NCBI GenBank assembly: GCA_948441945.1
Contig: CAOJQV010000001.1
Location: 1-46,976, forward strand
Direction: 5' to 3'
DNA: 46,976 bases
Source: an uncultured Clostridium sp.
GTDB lineage: Bacteria; Bacillota; Clostridia; TANB77; CAG-508
Of this stretch, positions 35,868-43,623 are shown piece by piece (the first letter of the stretch is position 1; each line of letters starts with the position of its first letter). The position numbers were made by a program, and so were the translations under genes. A model generated the notes under the pieces. The model did not search any database. It was not told where the DNA came from and was given only the letters and a program-made list of their open reading frames with translations.

Positions 35868-36680
35868 ATGGAAAAAGAAAATAAAGTTATTTCTTTTGAA
35901 TCAATTCAGAAGAAACGGAAAAATACAGAGTATATTTTAGTAACTGAATTATCATTTCATATTTGTAAAAAGAATGGCACATTTATTACAAAATGTTTTA
36001 CACCCCCAAATGACAAAATAACAGATCAAGAAATTTATCAGATTTTAAAATCAATTTTTTCTAAACTTGAAAAAAACTTTCCTTTAAAAAATTTTCATAA
36101 AGAGAAGTCTTATGAAGCAACATTTTTATTAATGTATTATGAAAATTCAAAAAGGAAAAATGATTTTAAATATATCTGTACAACTGAAGGTATTACAGAA
36201 GAAAGATTAACAGAATATGTGCTTATTTTGTTAGATACATACAAAAAATGGAATATGATTAAGCTTAATGATGAAACTTACTTTATGAATAAAAATTCTC
36301 AAATAATTTCGTTTCAGGAAGCAAAAGAAAAAAGAATGAATTATGAAGAATTTGAAAAAGTGTCTTGCCAGTATCCTTATAGAGGGTCAATAACTATAGA
36401 AATATTGGATAGTGATGTTAATATACCAAAGATTGTGTTATATAATGGAGGTTTTAATATAGACGAAATATCTCTATATATTAAGGGAATATTAAGTCAA
36501 TTTATACAAAAAGATATAACACAAGTTGAGATTGATAAAAGAATATTAAATACATCTACTACAATAGAAATTTATCAACCTTTTAACATAAAAGAACATA
36601 GTTTTTCTTATGTTATAAAGGAGGATATTAGTGATGAAGAGCTAATTCAAGTCTTAACATGTACACTTTTTCAACTTTAA
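35868..36680 (+). CDS. Hypothetical protein with an internal repeat
   Basis: 270 residues, soluble, no signal peptide. Two similar short motifs, KVISFESIQKKRKN near the start and QIISFQEAKEKRMN about 145 residues later, each introduce a half of similar size, suggesting an ancient duplication. Each half ends with a SDEELIQ/TDQEIYQ-like helix followed by a hydrophobic tail. No family recognised. AAAAGGAGG sits seven bases before ATG 35,868; TTG 35,862 is in the same frame but too close. It ends at a strong bidirectional terminator. Confidence 0.7.
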   Translation: MEKENKVISFESIQKKRKNTEYILVTELSFHICKKNGTFITKCFTPPNDKITDQEIYQILKSIFSKLEKNFPLKNFHKEKSYEATFLLMYYENSKRKNDFKYICTTEGITEERLTEYVLILLDTYKKWNMIKLNDETYFMNKNSQIISFQEAKEKRMNYEEFEKVSCQYPYRGSITIEILDSDVNIPKIVLYNGGFNIDEISLYIKGILSQFIQKDITQVEIDKRILNTSTTIEIYQPFNIKEHSFSYVIKEDISDEELIQVLTCTLFQL

Positions 36681-36681
36681 T

Positions 36682-36738
36682 AAAAATATCCTAATATAAT
36701 TGTTACTATTAAGGTTTCAATAATATTAGGATATTTTT
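36682..36738. terminator. Perfect bidirectional terminator
   Basis: AAAAATATCCTAATAT (36,682-36,697) and its exact reverse complement (36,723-36,738), with T runs on both strands, between the convergent hypothetical gene and the recombinase gene. Confidence 0.75.
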
Positions 36739-36739
36739 A

Positions 36740-37723
36740 TTATATATTAGCCAAAGGATTATTTTCAATTGCATCACGAGCTTGCTCATTAGCAACATGA
36801 GTATAAATTTCAGTAGTAGAAATACTTTCATGACCTAAAACCTCTTGCAATGCTCTAATATCTACATTTCCATATTGATACATTAAAGTTGCAGCAGTAT
36901 GTCTTAATTTATGAACAGAATATTTATTAGTGTCTAGTCCAGCAGCTTTTAATTCTTTATCAACAATATTTTGAACTGTTCTACGACTAATGCGTTCTTT
37001 ACGTTCACTCAAAAATAAAGCATTTTTAGAATTCAATTTATCTGTTTTTATACCTTCTTTTGGTCTTACTGCCAAATACTCATTAACAGCATGTACACAA
37101 GCTTTGTTTAAATAAACTGCTCTTTCTTTATTTCCTTTTCCTATAACAGTCATTCTATTTTCTGAAAAATCAATATCTTGTATATTTATTCCTACTAATT
37201 CAGCTAGACGCATACCACAATTCAAGAAAAGAGTTATAATTGCATAATCTCTTTGGTAATTTCTATTATCTTCATTAGAAGTAACATCTAACAATTTTAT
37301 ACTATCTTCTAAACTTAAATATTTAGGTAATCTTCTATCAAGTTTTGGAGTTTCTAAATTTTGAGCAGGATTTATTTCAATTAAATTTGCTTTAGCACAT
37401 AAATAATTAAAAAATACTCTAATACTAGAAACTTTCCTTGCACGAGTGGTAGCTTTACTATGATATGTATTTGTTAAATAGCTCAGAAATGCATGTATAT
37501 CATCTAATTTAATCTTTTTTAATGTATCTATTGACATATCTTTAATTGTAATATTTGAAAAATTTTCTTCATCTGTCATTTTAAAATGAACTTTTATGAA
37601 TTTTAAAAAAGTTGCTAGATCATAATTATATTCTTTTATTGTATTTGGAGATTTATTTAAAATTGTTACAGTATAATCTAAAAAAGAATTTAAAAAATCT
37701 GGATTATCTTCACGATTTATCAT
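36740..37723 (-). CDS. Xer-family tyrosine recombinase
   Basis: 327 residues: an N-terminal SAM-like core-binding domain (about 8-120) and a catalytic domain with Arg172 (CGMRLAEL), Lys196 (GKGNKER), His271 and Arg274 (HKLRH), His298 (LGHE) and nucleophile Tyr307 (TEIYTH), so all active residues are present. This is the XerC/XerD/CodV type; a housekeeping role in chromosome dimer resolution is possible. ATG 37,723 is chosen because GGAG stands eight bases upstream; GTG 37,732 would touch that site. A second, clearly related recombinase lies at 41,980 on the same strand. Confidence 0.9.
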   Translation of the reverse strand: MINREDNPDFLNSFLDYTVTILNKSPNTIKEYNYDLATFLKFIKVHFKMTDEENFSNITIKDMSIDTLKKIKLDDIHAFLSYLTNTYHSKATTRARKVSSIRVFFNYLCAKANLIEINPAQNLETPKLDRRLPKYLSLEDSIKLLDVTSNEDNRNYQRDYAIITLFLNCGMRLAELVGINIQDIDFSENRMTVIGKGNKERAVYLNKACVHAVNEYLAVRPKEGIKTDKLNSKNALFLSERKERISRRTVQNIVDKELKAAGLDTNKYSVHKLRHTAATLMYQYGNVDIRALQEVLGHESISTTEIYTHVANEQARDAIENNPLANI

Positions 37724-37846
37724 ATATTTCACACTCCATCATTTTTTATTTATTATATAATAAAAATTTGGGAAAGGAAATAGATTTTGTTTACTTTTTT
37801 ATATAATTATGATAAATTATAAATATAATAGAAAGAGGGGAATTAC

Positions 37847-38932
37847 ATGAAAAGAGTAATGATATTAACTGCTGAGAAAACTGGCACTGGACATAAATCT
37901 GTAGCAAATGCAATAGAGAAAAGACTTGATAAATCAAAATATGAAATAAAGCAAATTGATTGTTTTAAAATGATGGGGAAAATAGGGGCTTTGCTTGAAA
38001 ATTCATATATTCCTATAACAACAAGATGTCCATTACTTTTTTATATACCTTTTTTATTTACTCAAATATTTCCAAATATTATGCACTACTCAATTTATCT
38101 TAAAGCCAAAAGAAAATTAAAAAAAGAAATTAATGATTTTAAACCTGATTTAATTATTTCAGTACACAGTATGTTTACTAAGGCAATTTCTTACTTTTTA
38201 AAAAAGAAAAAATTAAATATCCCATTTTATATAAATGTAATTGATTTGGTTAAACCTCCTAAAGTATGGTTTGATAAAAATGCTGATGCTATATTTGTTC
38301 CAACAAATGAAGTAAAAGAAAATTATATAAGTAAGGGTATTGATGAAAATAAACTATTTGTATCAGGATTTCCAATTAGAGATGATATTGAAAGAAGAAC
38401 TACTCCAAAAATAATAGAAGATAAAGTGAATATTTTACTTGTAAATCCTTCAGTAAATTTAAAGAAAAATATTAGATATGTTGAAGAAGTTTCTAAATTA
38501 GATAATGCATCAGTTACTGTTGTATGTGGTAGAGATGAGAGATTATATAAAACTTTGATTAAAAAACAAGAAAATGGTAATATATCTAAAAATGTTAAAA
38601 TTTATAGTTTTGTTACTAATATGAATGAATTATTGGAAAATGCTCACATTATACTTGCAAAGGCAGGACCTAATATGATACTTGAGGCTACAAAAAGTGC
38701 AACAGCTATTGTTATTACTGGACATATTAAAGGACAAGAAAATAATAATTATGAGTATATAGTTAAAAATAATTTTGGATTTAGATGTGAAAACCCAAAA
38801 AAAATATATAATAAATTAAATGAATTTATTATAAGTCAAACTCTTAATAATTGTTTAGAAAATGTTTTAAATTCTGATTGCAATAATGGGGCTGAATTTA
38901 TTGCAAATTATATAAAACGTCACATTACATAG
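37847..38932 (+). CDS. UgtP/MGDG-synthase-like lipid glycosyltransferase
   Basis: 361 residues, GT-B fold of family GT28. MILTAEKTGTGHKSVANAI is the N-terminal loop of the monogalactosyl-/glucosyl-diacylglycerol synthase family; ISVHSMFTKA and INVIDLVKPPKVWF follow; AKAGPNMILEATKSATAIV is the donor-binding region and GQENNNYEYIVKNNFGF ends the second domain. It probably adds sugar to diacylglycerol to make membrane glycolipid (and possibly the lipoteichoic acid anchor). AAGAGGGG precedes the ATG. A promoter-like TTTACT/TAAATT lies near 37,790-37,820. Confidence 0.85.
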   Translation: MKRVMILTAEKTGTGHKSVANAIEKRLDKSKYEIKQIDCFKMMGKIGALLENSYIPITTRCPLLFYIPFLFTQIFPNIMHYSIYLKAKRKLKKEINDFKPDLIISVHSMFTKAISYFLKKKKLNIPFYINVIDLVKPPKVWFDKNADAIFVPTNEVKENYISKGIDENKLFVSGFPIRDDIERRTTPKIIEDKVNILLVNPSVNLKKNIRYVEEVSKLDNASVTVVCGRDERLYKTLIKKQENGNISKNVKIYSFVTNMNELLENAHIILAKAGPNMILEATKSATAIVITGHIKGQENNNYEYIVKNNFGFRCENPKKIYNKLNEFIISQTLNNCLENVLNSDCNNGAEFIANYIKRHIT

Positions 38933-38981
38933 GCTTTGATAAATGAAATTATATAATATAAATTAGGAGTGATATAAATAA

Positions 38982-39053
38982 ATGCAAATAAAAATTGTGA
39001 ATGAAATTGCAGTAGTAAAAAGCAATGAGATTATAATAAAAAATGTTAAGTAA
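38982..39053 (+). pseudogene. Truncated DUF4180 N-terminus
   Basis: Tiny frame of 23 codons (MQIKIVNEIAVVKSNEIIIKNVK, shown for identification by its parts: KIVNEIAVV and SNEIIIKNV) with AGGAGTG nine bases before the ATG. The pattern, a first strand, a short turn and 'S-[ND]-E-I-I-I-x-[ND]-V', is how DUF4180 proteins begin, but those run to about 120 residues and this stops before the usual helix. It is most likely the stump of a deleted gene. The remainder up to 39,098 shows no recognisable coding. Confidence 0.4.
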
Positions 39054-39098
39054 ATTTCATTAGACAAGGTGTGAATATGTTATGAATAAAGAATTTCA

Positions 39099-39127
39099 TT
39101 TACTTTATGATGTAAATATGATATAAT
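39099..39127 (+). promoter_or_regulatory. Promoter of the 81-residue gene
   Basis: TTTACT at 39,099-39,104, a 17-base spacer and a perfect TATAAT at 39,122-39,127. Confidence 0.55.
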
Positions 39128-39189
39128 TTAATAAACTTAAGCTTTTAATGTAACTATAAACAGTATTTGTTAGAAGTTAGGAGGAAATC

Positions 39190-39435
39190 ATGAAAGAAAC
39201 AATTTTAGAAATTGAAACGAAGAACAAAATATGTAAGGTTAAGAATCCACGGAAAGCAAGAGAAAAAGATTATTTCTTCTTTTCAGCAGTAGAAGTAATG
39301 GATTCTGAAGGAAAATGGCATGGAATAATAAAAAGTTTTGGAGACCCAATTTGGAAAGTTAGGGGAATGGTAAACAAAATTAATGATGCCATTAGACAGA
39401 AAAAAACATATGTCAATGTTGAACTATATTTCTAA
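39190..39435 (+). CDS. Hypothetical protein, 81 residues
   Basis: Small soluble basic protein with a compact-looking pattern: KVKNPRKAREKDYFFFSAVEVM, then KWHGIIKSFGDPIWKVRGMVNKINDAI. No family recognised. AGGAGG lies six bases upstream of the ATG and a good promoter stands at 39,099-39,127. A GC-richer hairpin follows the stop. It is the last gene before a long noncoding stretch. Confidence 0.7.
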   Translation: MKETILEIETKNKICKVKNPRKAREKDYFFFSAVEVMDSEGKWHGIIKSFGDPIWKVRGMVNKINDAIRQKKTYVNVELYF

Positions 39436-39441
39436 AATATG

Positions 39442-39484
39442 AAAGGGAGGGAAGTGGCTGATTTTTAGCTTTTTCTCTCTTTTT
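39442..39484 (+). terminator. Rho-independent terminator
   Basis: AAAGGGAG (39,442-39,449) pairs with CTCTCTTT, with an inner GGCT/AGCT-containing stem and a T run after it. Confidence 0.6.
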
Positions 39485-39569
39485 ATAAATTAAAATTTAT
39501 ATATGAAAAAACTATAATTTGATTCTGATTGATTAATAAGTCTTTATATTATAATTAATAATTTACTAT

Positions 39570-40185
39570 TTTAAAACCGAACATTTGTTGCAATTGTTTG
39601 TGAATAAAATTACATTAAAAATATATAAATTTTGAATAATGATTATATAAATTTAGATTACTAATTTTATATTATACATACATCAAAATCGTTTTTAAGA
39701 CATTTTTATGTTTTTCTTAACAAATTATATGTTTTAATTTAAAGATGTATTTATAAGGCATAATCTTTATAATATCATTCTTGTAAAATGCTTATTTTTG
39801 ATCATTTATTTAAAGTGCTTGAAAACACCAAAAAAAGCGACACACGAGAATGGATTTTAAACTGTTTTTAAAAATTAGGCATATAAGTTTGTTGCCTATA
39901 AAATTAAGCAAATTACTGAAATATAAGGATTTTGAAAGTTTTGATAAAATAATCTAAAGTTATATAAATTTTTAAAAAATATTTGGTTACAATAATGAAA
40001 AAAAACCAACCAAAAATAATGAAGCTCTAAAATTGATTTTAAGGCAATTTTATTAAAAAGTAGTATAAGTTTATTGTTAGAATAATAAGCTGAAATAGGC
40101 GTAATGGCAAGGAATAGAAAGATTCATGAAGATAGGACCATACCACATGATTTTATTTTTACTCCTATTCCTTTTTGCACAAAAG
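39570..40185. other. Large noncoding element, copy A
   Basis: About 615 bases without a plausible gene on either strand. It is homologous along its length to copy B (41,005-41,580). Shared landmarks in the same order are CGAACATTTGTT (39,578), the block 39,829-39,903 (about 75% identical to 41,211-41,286), AAATTGATTTTAAG (about 40,030), and TTTGCACAAAA at the right end (40,174). AAGGAATAG (40,109-40,117) can pair with CTATTCCTT (40,165-40,173). A GATTTTAA-centred motif recurs inside at about 39,690, 39,853 and 40,034. It may be a large structured RNA or a decayed mobile element; the strand is not determined. Confidence 0.5.
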
Positions 40186-40237
40186 TTTCATAATACAAAC
40201 CAAAATATGAGCTTATATATAATTTTTAAAGATATTA

Positions 40238-40266
40238 TTGCTATTTACATAAAACTGTGATAAAAT
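40238..40266 (+). promoter_or_regulatory. Promoter of the cysteine-cluster protein gene
   Basis: TTGCTA (40,238-40,243), 17-base spacer, extended -10 TGATAAAAT with TAAAAT at 40,261-40,266. Confidence 0.6.
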
Positions 40267-40300
40267 AATACACATAAAACATTATATGGAGGGATGCCAA

Positions 40301-40834
40301 ATGTATTTGAATAAAGAAATATGTGCTAAATGCAAAGGAGAATGTTGTAAACAAAGTGGTTGTTTGCTTTCTACACGGGATATAAGAGGAATTGATACAA
40401 TAAATAAGTTCTTAGAAAGAAAAGCAATCGTAATATCTTCTATCAGTTACAATAGTTTTATGATGTTTGCGTTTAAGATAACTGATCCACTTCATGATTT
40501 TATAAGACTTCAACATAACCAATATATGATAAAAGCAATTCAATTAAAAAAATATGATAATGTGTATCTTATAAAAACAAGAAGTAAAAATCAAGATGTA
40601 TTTGAAACAATAGACGATCCAAACAAAGTAGGTGAAAAACTTGCATCAGGCAAATGCGTATTTCTGGGCAAAAATGGTTGTAAATTGAGTGATACGAAAC
40701 GACCTTATGGTGGTTTGCAGTTAGAACCCAACATACGAGGAATAAAATATTGCAAACTGCACTTTTCAATAATAGATGCAGCGCTGGAGTGGTTAGAATT
40801 TCACGAAGAGCTAGATAAAATTTTTGAAAAGTAA
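40301..40834 (+). CDS. YkgJ-like cysteine-cluster (zinc/iron-binding) protein
   Basis: 177 residues. The N-terminus CAKCKGECCKQSGC (residues 8-21) is a dense cysteine cluster like the CxxCxxxCC of YkgJ/Fe-S or zinc-chelating domains; later CVFLGKNGCKLSDTKRPYGGLQLEP and YCKLH provide more cysteines and the 'G-C-x-L-x(n)-R-P' end typical of that family. Such proteins bind a metal; no reaction is established. ATG 40,301 follows GGAGGG (40,288-40,293) by seven bases; ATG 40,286 overlaps that site. It stands alone between the two copies of the large noncoding element and ends at a perfect terminator. Confidence 0.72.
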   Translation: MYLNKEICAKCKGECCKQSGCLLSTRDIRGIDTINKFLERKAIVISSISYNSFMMFAFKITDPLHDFIRLQHNQYMIKAIQLKKYDNVYLIKTRSKNQDVFETIDDPNKVGEKLASGKCVFLGKNGCKLSDTKRPYGGLQLEPNIRGIKYCKLHFSIIDAALEWLEFHEELDKIFEK

Positions 40835-40844
40835 ATTGCACAAA

Positions 40845-40881
40845 AATAATAAAAGCGTTCAGAATGAACGCTTTTATTATT
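40845..40881. terminator. Perfect bidirectional terminator
   Basis: AATAATAAAAGCGTTC, loop AGAAT, GAACGCTTTTATTATT: a 16-bp perfect stem. It ends the cysteine-cluster gene on + and could equally stop a leftward transcript crossing copy B. Confidence 0.8.
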
Positions 40882-41004
40882 AAAGGAAAAGCAGTAATTA
40901 TTGATTTAGTTATTAATTTTTTACATAATTAATAGGATAAAGTAAAGATATTTGTAACTCATTTTGGTTTTGTGCAAAGTTGATTTTACAACTATATGTA
41001 ATTT

Positions 41005-41594
41005 TAAAAAAGCGAACATTTGTTATTTACTAGATTTATAAATAATTGTTTACAATTTAATAATAATTTTATTAATCTAGACTTATTAAAATCCTTTTTA
41101 ATATATTTTTATAATTAACTAATAAATATAATCTATTATATTAACATGTGATTTTTAAGATTTATAAAAATTCACATAATTATTGCTGTAACTTAGATTC
41201 GACTGAAAATCCAATAAAAAGCGAAGAACGAGAATCGATTTTAAGCCATTTTTAGAAATTAGGTATATAGTTTGTCATCCAAAAATATAGCTTGTTTTAG
41301 AGTTTCAAGCATTTTAGGCATTTTTAAAAATTTGTAAGATATAGATTTAAAATAAAGATAAAAAATTTTGTAATAAACAAATTATATAAATAAATAATTA
41401 AAATGTCTAAAAATTGATTTTTAAGCTTAATAAAAATATTGATATAATTAGTAATACAAAAGAATTAAAGTAATTTAAGTGAATAGTAATAGGATTAAAG
41501 CAGTTGAATGCTAGATATATGTAAAAGTATAGGTATTTTGCTGTTTTATATTATGCTTCTATCTCTATTTGCACAAAACTTTGATTTTGTGCAA
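41005..41594. other. Large noncoding element, copy B
   Basis: Second, diverged copy of the element at 39,570-40,185. CGAACATTTGTT is at 41,013, the best-matching block at 41,211-41,286, AATTGATTTTTAAG near 41,412 and TTTGCACAAAA at 41,568. Its right edge is an inverted repeat TTGCACAAAA-CTTTGA-TTTTGTGCAA (41,569-41,594), and TTTTGTGCAAAG also stands on the left (40,969-40,980), so the copy is bracketed by inverted TTTGCACAAAA sequences. A consensus promoter on - (41,690-41,718) points into it. Confidence 0.5.
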
Positions 41595-41689
41595 TGTTAT
41601 ATGTAAGATTTATAAGGCCCTAAAAGGACCCTACTCTTCTATTTCCTTCATAAATATACATTATAAAATTACCGAAATGATTATTATAT

Positions 41690-41718
41690 TTTATATCATC
41701 AATAATAAATATTGTCAA
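41690..41718 (-). promoter_or_regulatory. Leftward promoter pointing into noncoding copy B
   Basis: Read on -, TTGACA (41,718-41,713), 17-base spacer, TATAAA (41,695-41,690). No gene on - follows for at least 800 bases, up to the terminator at 40,845-40,881, so it would make a noncoding RNA across copy B. Confidence 0.55.
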
Positions 41719-41734
41719 GGTATTTAAAAAAATA

Positions 41735-41956
41735 CTAAGCAACTTCTTTTAAATTATCTTCAAAATCTGTTTCTTTCTTTTTGTACTGTGCAAGGATTTG
41801 ATGATATGTATCACTAATTAAACTACTTTTTACATTTTCTTCTTTTGTTATATTTTTTGTTCTATATGCATAAAATTCTAAACTTTTTAATATTATATCT
41901 ATTTGGCAATTTAATAACTCTATTTTATTTTTTTTAATATTAAAATCAAATTTCAT
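41735..41956 (-). CDS. Hypothetical protein, 73 residues, coupled to the recombinase
   Basis: Small, charged, mostly helical protein (MKFDFNIKKNKIELLNCQIDIILKSL by its pattern; ends DFEDNLKEVA). No family recognised. It lies just after the recombinase gene on the same strand; AAAGGAT stands about ten bases before ATG 41,956. A TTG at 41,983 in the same frame overlaps the recombinase stop as TTGA but lacks a ribosome binding site. It could be an accessory factor of the recombinase, by position only. Confidence 0.55.
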   Translation of the reverse strand: MKFDFNIKKNKIELLNCQIDIILKSLEFYAYRTKNITKEENVKSSLISDTYHQILAQYKKKETDFEDNLKEVA

Positions 41957-41979
41957 GACTAAAATATCCTTTCTTCTTA

Positions 41980-42957
41980 TCAAGCACTTTTTCTATAAAT
42001 GTAATTACCCAAAGGATTACTATTAAATGCTTCTTTAATTTTCTCATCATATATATGAGTATATATTTCTGTAGATTTAACTGTAGAATGACCTAAAATC
42101 TCTTTTAATAATAAAACATCTGATTTTACATATTGATATATAATAGTTGCAGCAGTATGTCTTAAAGTATGTGTAGTATACCCTATTTCTTTTATTCCTG
42201 CTAAATTATAAGCATTTTCTACTATTGTTTCAACTGTTCTTAGATTTAGTCTACCATTTCTATAACTTAAAAATAATGGTTCAGAGGTGTCTATAATAGT
42301 TTTATTTTTATTTCTAATATCTAAATAACTTTTTAGTTGTTGTTTTGTAGTACTATTTAGCCAACAAATACGTTCTTTTCTTCCCTTCCCCACAATCCTT
42401 ATATATCCATTTAATAAATTTAAATCAGATATGTTTATATTTATTAATTCAGAGGCTCTTAAACCACAATTTAATAATATTATTATAATAGTATTATTTC
42501 TTATTGCAAATTTACTATTTTTATAATTAAATACATTTATAAGTTTTTTAGCTTTTTCTAATGATAAATGTTTAGGTAATCTTTTAATATTTTGTATTGA
42601 TGGTAAACTATCAGTTGGATTTTTTAGACTTCCAACTGTATTGAATGCAAATAACCATTTGTAAAAACTTTTAATTGCAGATATTTTTCTTTTTCTAGTT
42701 GATGCAGAACAGTTTCTAGTATAATTTAGATAAACTAGGAAAGCTAATATATCACTTTCCTTTACATTTGCAAAGACAAAAAAGGTAAAATCTTTTACTT
42801 CTAATTGTAATTCATTATATCCTTTAATGAATCTAAAAAATACTAACAAATCTATTCTATACTCACTTATAGTTGTCATAGAATAATGTTTTATATTAAC
42901 TAGGTAATCCAAAAAATTATTTAATAAAACAGGATTTTCATTATCAAATACAATCAT
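41980..42957 (-). CDS. Xer-like tyrosine recombinase/integrase, second copy
   Basis: 325 residues. The core-binding domain (about 5-120) begins NPVLLNNFLDYLVNIKHYSMTTISEYRIDLLVFFRFIKG, matching the recombinase at 36,740 closely. Catalytic residues Arg167 (CGLRASEL), Lys191 (GKGRKER), His263 and Arg266 (HTLRH), His290 (LGHS) and Tyr299 (TEIYTH) are all present. ATG 42,957 follows AGGAGGT by seven bases; GTG 42,987 is in frame but outside that site. It lies near phage lysis genes on the same strand and near two noncoding repeats, so it may be the integrase of that element rather than a housekeeping Xer. Confidence 0.88.
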   Translation of the reverse strand: MIVFDNENPVLLNNFLDYLVNIKHYSMTTISEYRIDLLVFFRFIKGYNELQLEVKDFTFFVFANVKESDILAFLVYLNYTRNCSASTRKRKISAIKSFYKWLFAFNTVGSLKNPTDSLPSIQNIKRLPKHLSLEKAKKLINVFNYKNSKFAIRNNTIIIILLNCGLRASELININISDLNLLNGYIRIVGKGRKERICWLNSTTKQQLKSYLDIRNKNKTIIDTSEPLFLSYRNGRLNLRTVETIVENAYNLAGIKEIGYTTHTLRHTAATIIYQYVKSDVLLLKEILGHSTVKSTEIYTHIYDEKIKEAFNSNPLGNYIYRKSA

Positions 42958-43046
42958 TTTTAATACCTCCTGTTTACATAATATCACATTTGATTACCAA
43001 TTGCAAGTAAAAAATTAAAAATATAATAAGCTATTATAAAAATAGC

Positions 43047-43376
43047 TTATATATCTTTCTTTTTTATTAATATTTGTTTATTAGACTCATCTATTAAAAG
43101 CTCTACATATTCTTCAATATCATTATTTCGACTAATACCTATTTTATTTAATACATTTATTCCTATTGTTAAACTTTTTTTTGTAGTAGGCGTACTATTA
43201 TGAATTTTTAGAACTTTTAGATTTTGTTTTTTTACAACTCTTTCATCATTTTTAATTAAATTACTAACATAGTTTCTAGAACATCCTATTATTTCAGCTA
43301 TATCTATATAAGTTTTTCCTTTAAGATACAATAATACAGCTTGTTCTTTCATTTCATTTTTATTATTATACTTCAT
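43047..43376 (-). CDS. Small helix-turn-helix DNA-binding protein
   Basis: 109 residues. Residues about 6-40 (EMKEQAVLLYLKGKTYIDIAEIIGCSRNYVSNLIKND) form a helix-turn-helix of the resolvase/transposase or sigma-region-4 type. The second half (about 55-105) is a strand-rich segment ending in a run of lysines. Its promoter (43,400-43,428) carries GGTATAC in the -10, the same sequence repeated three times before the divergent gene at 43,624, so self-regulation and control of that gene are plausible. AAGGAT is a weak ribosome binding site. Exact family not identified. Confidence 0.7.
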   Translation of the reverse strand: MKYNNKNEMKEQAVLLYLKGKTYIDIAEIIGCSRNYVSNLIKNDERVVKKQNLKVLKIHNSTPTTKKSLTIGINVLNKIGISRNNDIEEYVELLIDESNKQILIKKKDI

Positions 43377-43399
43377 ATTACATCACAATCCTTATTTGT

Positions 43400-43428
43400 A
43401 GTATACCAAAAAAAAATATATTTATCAA
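43400..43428 (-). promoter_or_regulatory. Promoter of the HTH gene with a GGTATAC site in its -10
   Basis: Read on -, TTGATA (43,428-43,423), 17-base spacer, TATACT (43,405-43,400); GGTATAC spans 43,407-43,401. Confidence 0.65.
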
Positions 43429-43532
43429 TATTTTTTCATTTTCGTATAATATTTTGCCTGTTTCATAAAATACTTATTTTTTTCGACATATTTTGATACA
43501 TTTATATTATATCATCATATTATAAAAATGTA

Positions 43533-43589
43533 GGTATACATTAGGTATACATTTTAAAAACAATTGGTATACATACTAATGCCAATTGG
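43533..43589 (+). promoter_or_regulatory. Operator-like array: three GGTATACAT and two CAATTGG repeats
   Basis: GGTATACAT occurs at 43,533-43,541, 43,544-43,552 and 43,566-43,574 (centre-to-centre 11 and 22 bases, i.e. one and two helical turns). CAATTGG occurs at 43,561-43,567 and 43,583-43,589. TATAAT at 43,595-43,600 is the likely -10 for the next gene. Confidence 0.65.
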
Positions 43590-43623
43590 TAATATATAAT
43601 CATAAAAAAGGAGGGTTGTAATT

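Noticed and set aside
41595..41660. GGCCCTAAAAGGACC hairpin as a terminator
   Set aside because: Not followed by a T run on either strand and not next to a gene end.
43377..43623. Phage attachment site between integrase and lysis genes
   Set aside because: No tRNA end or matching direct repeat was found; the repeats here look like operators.
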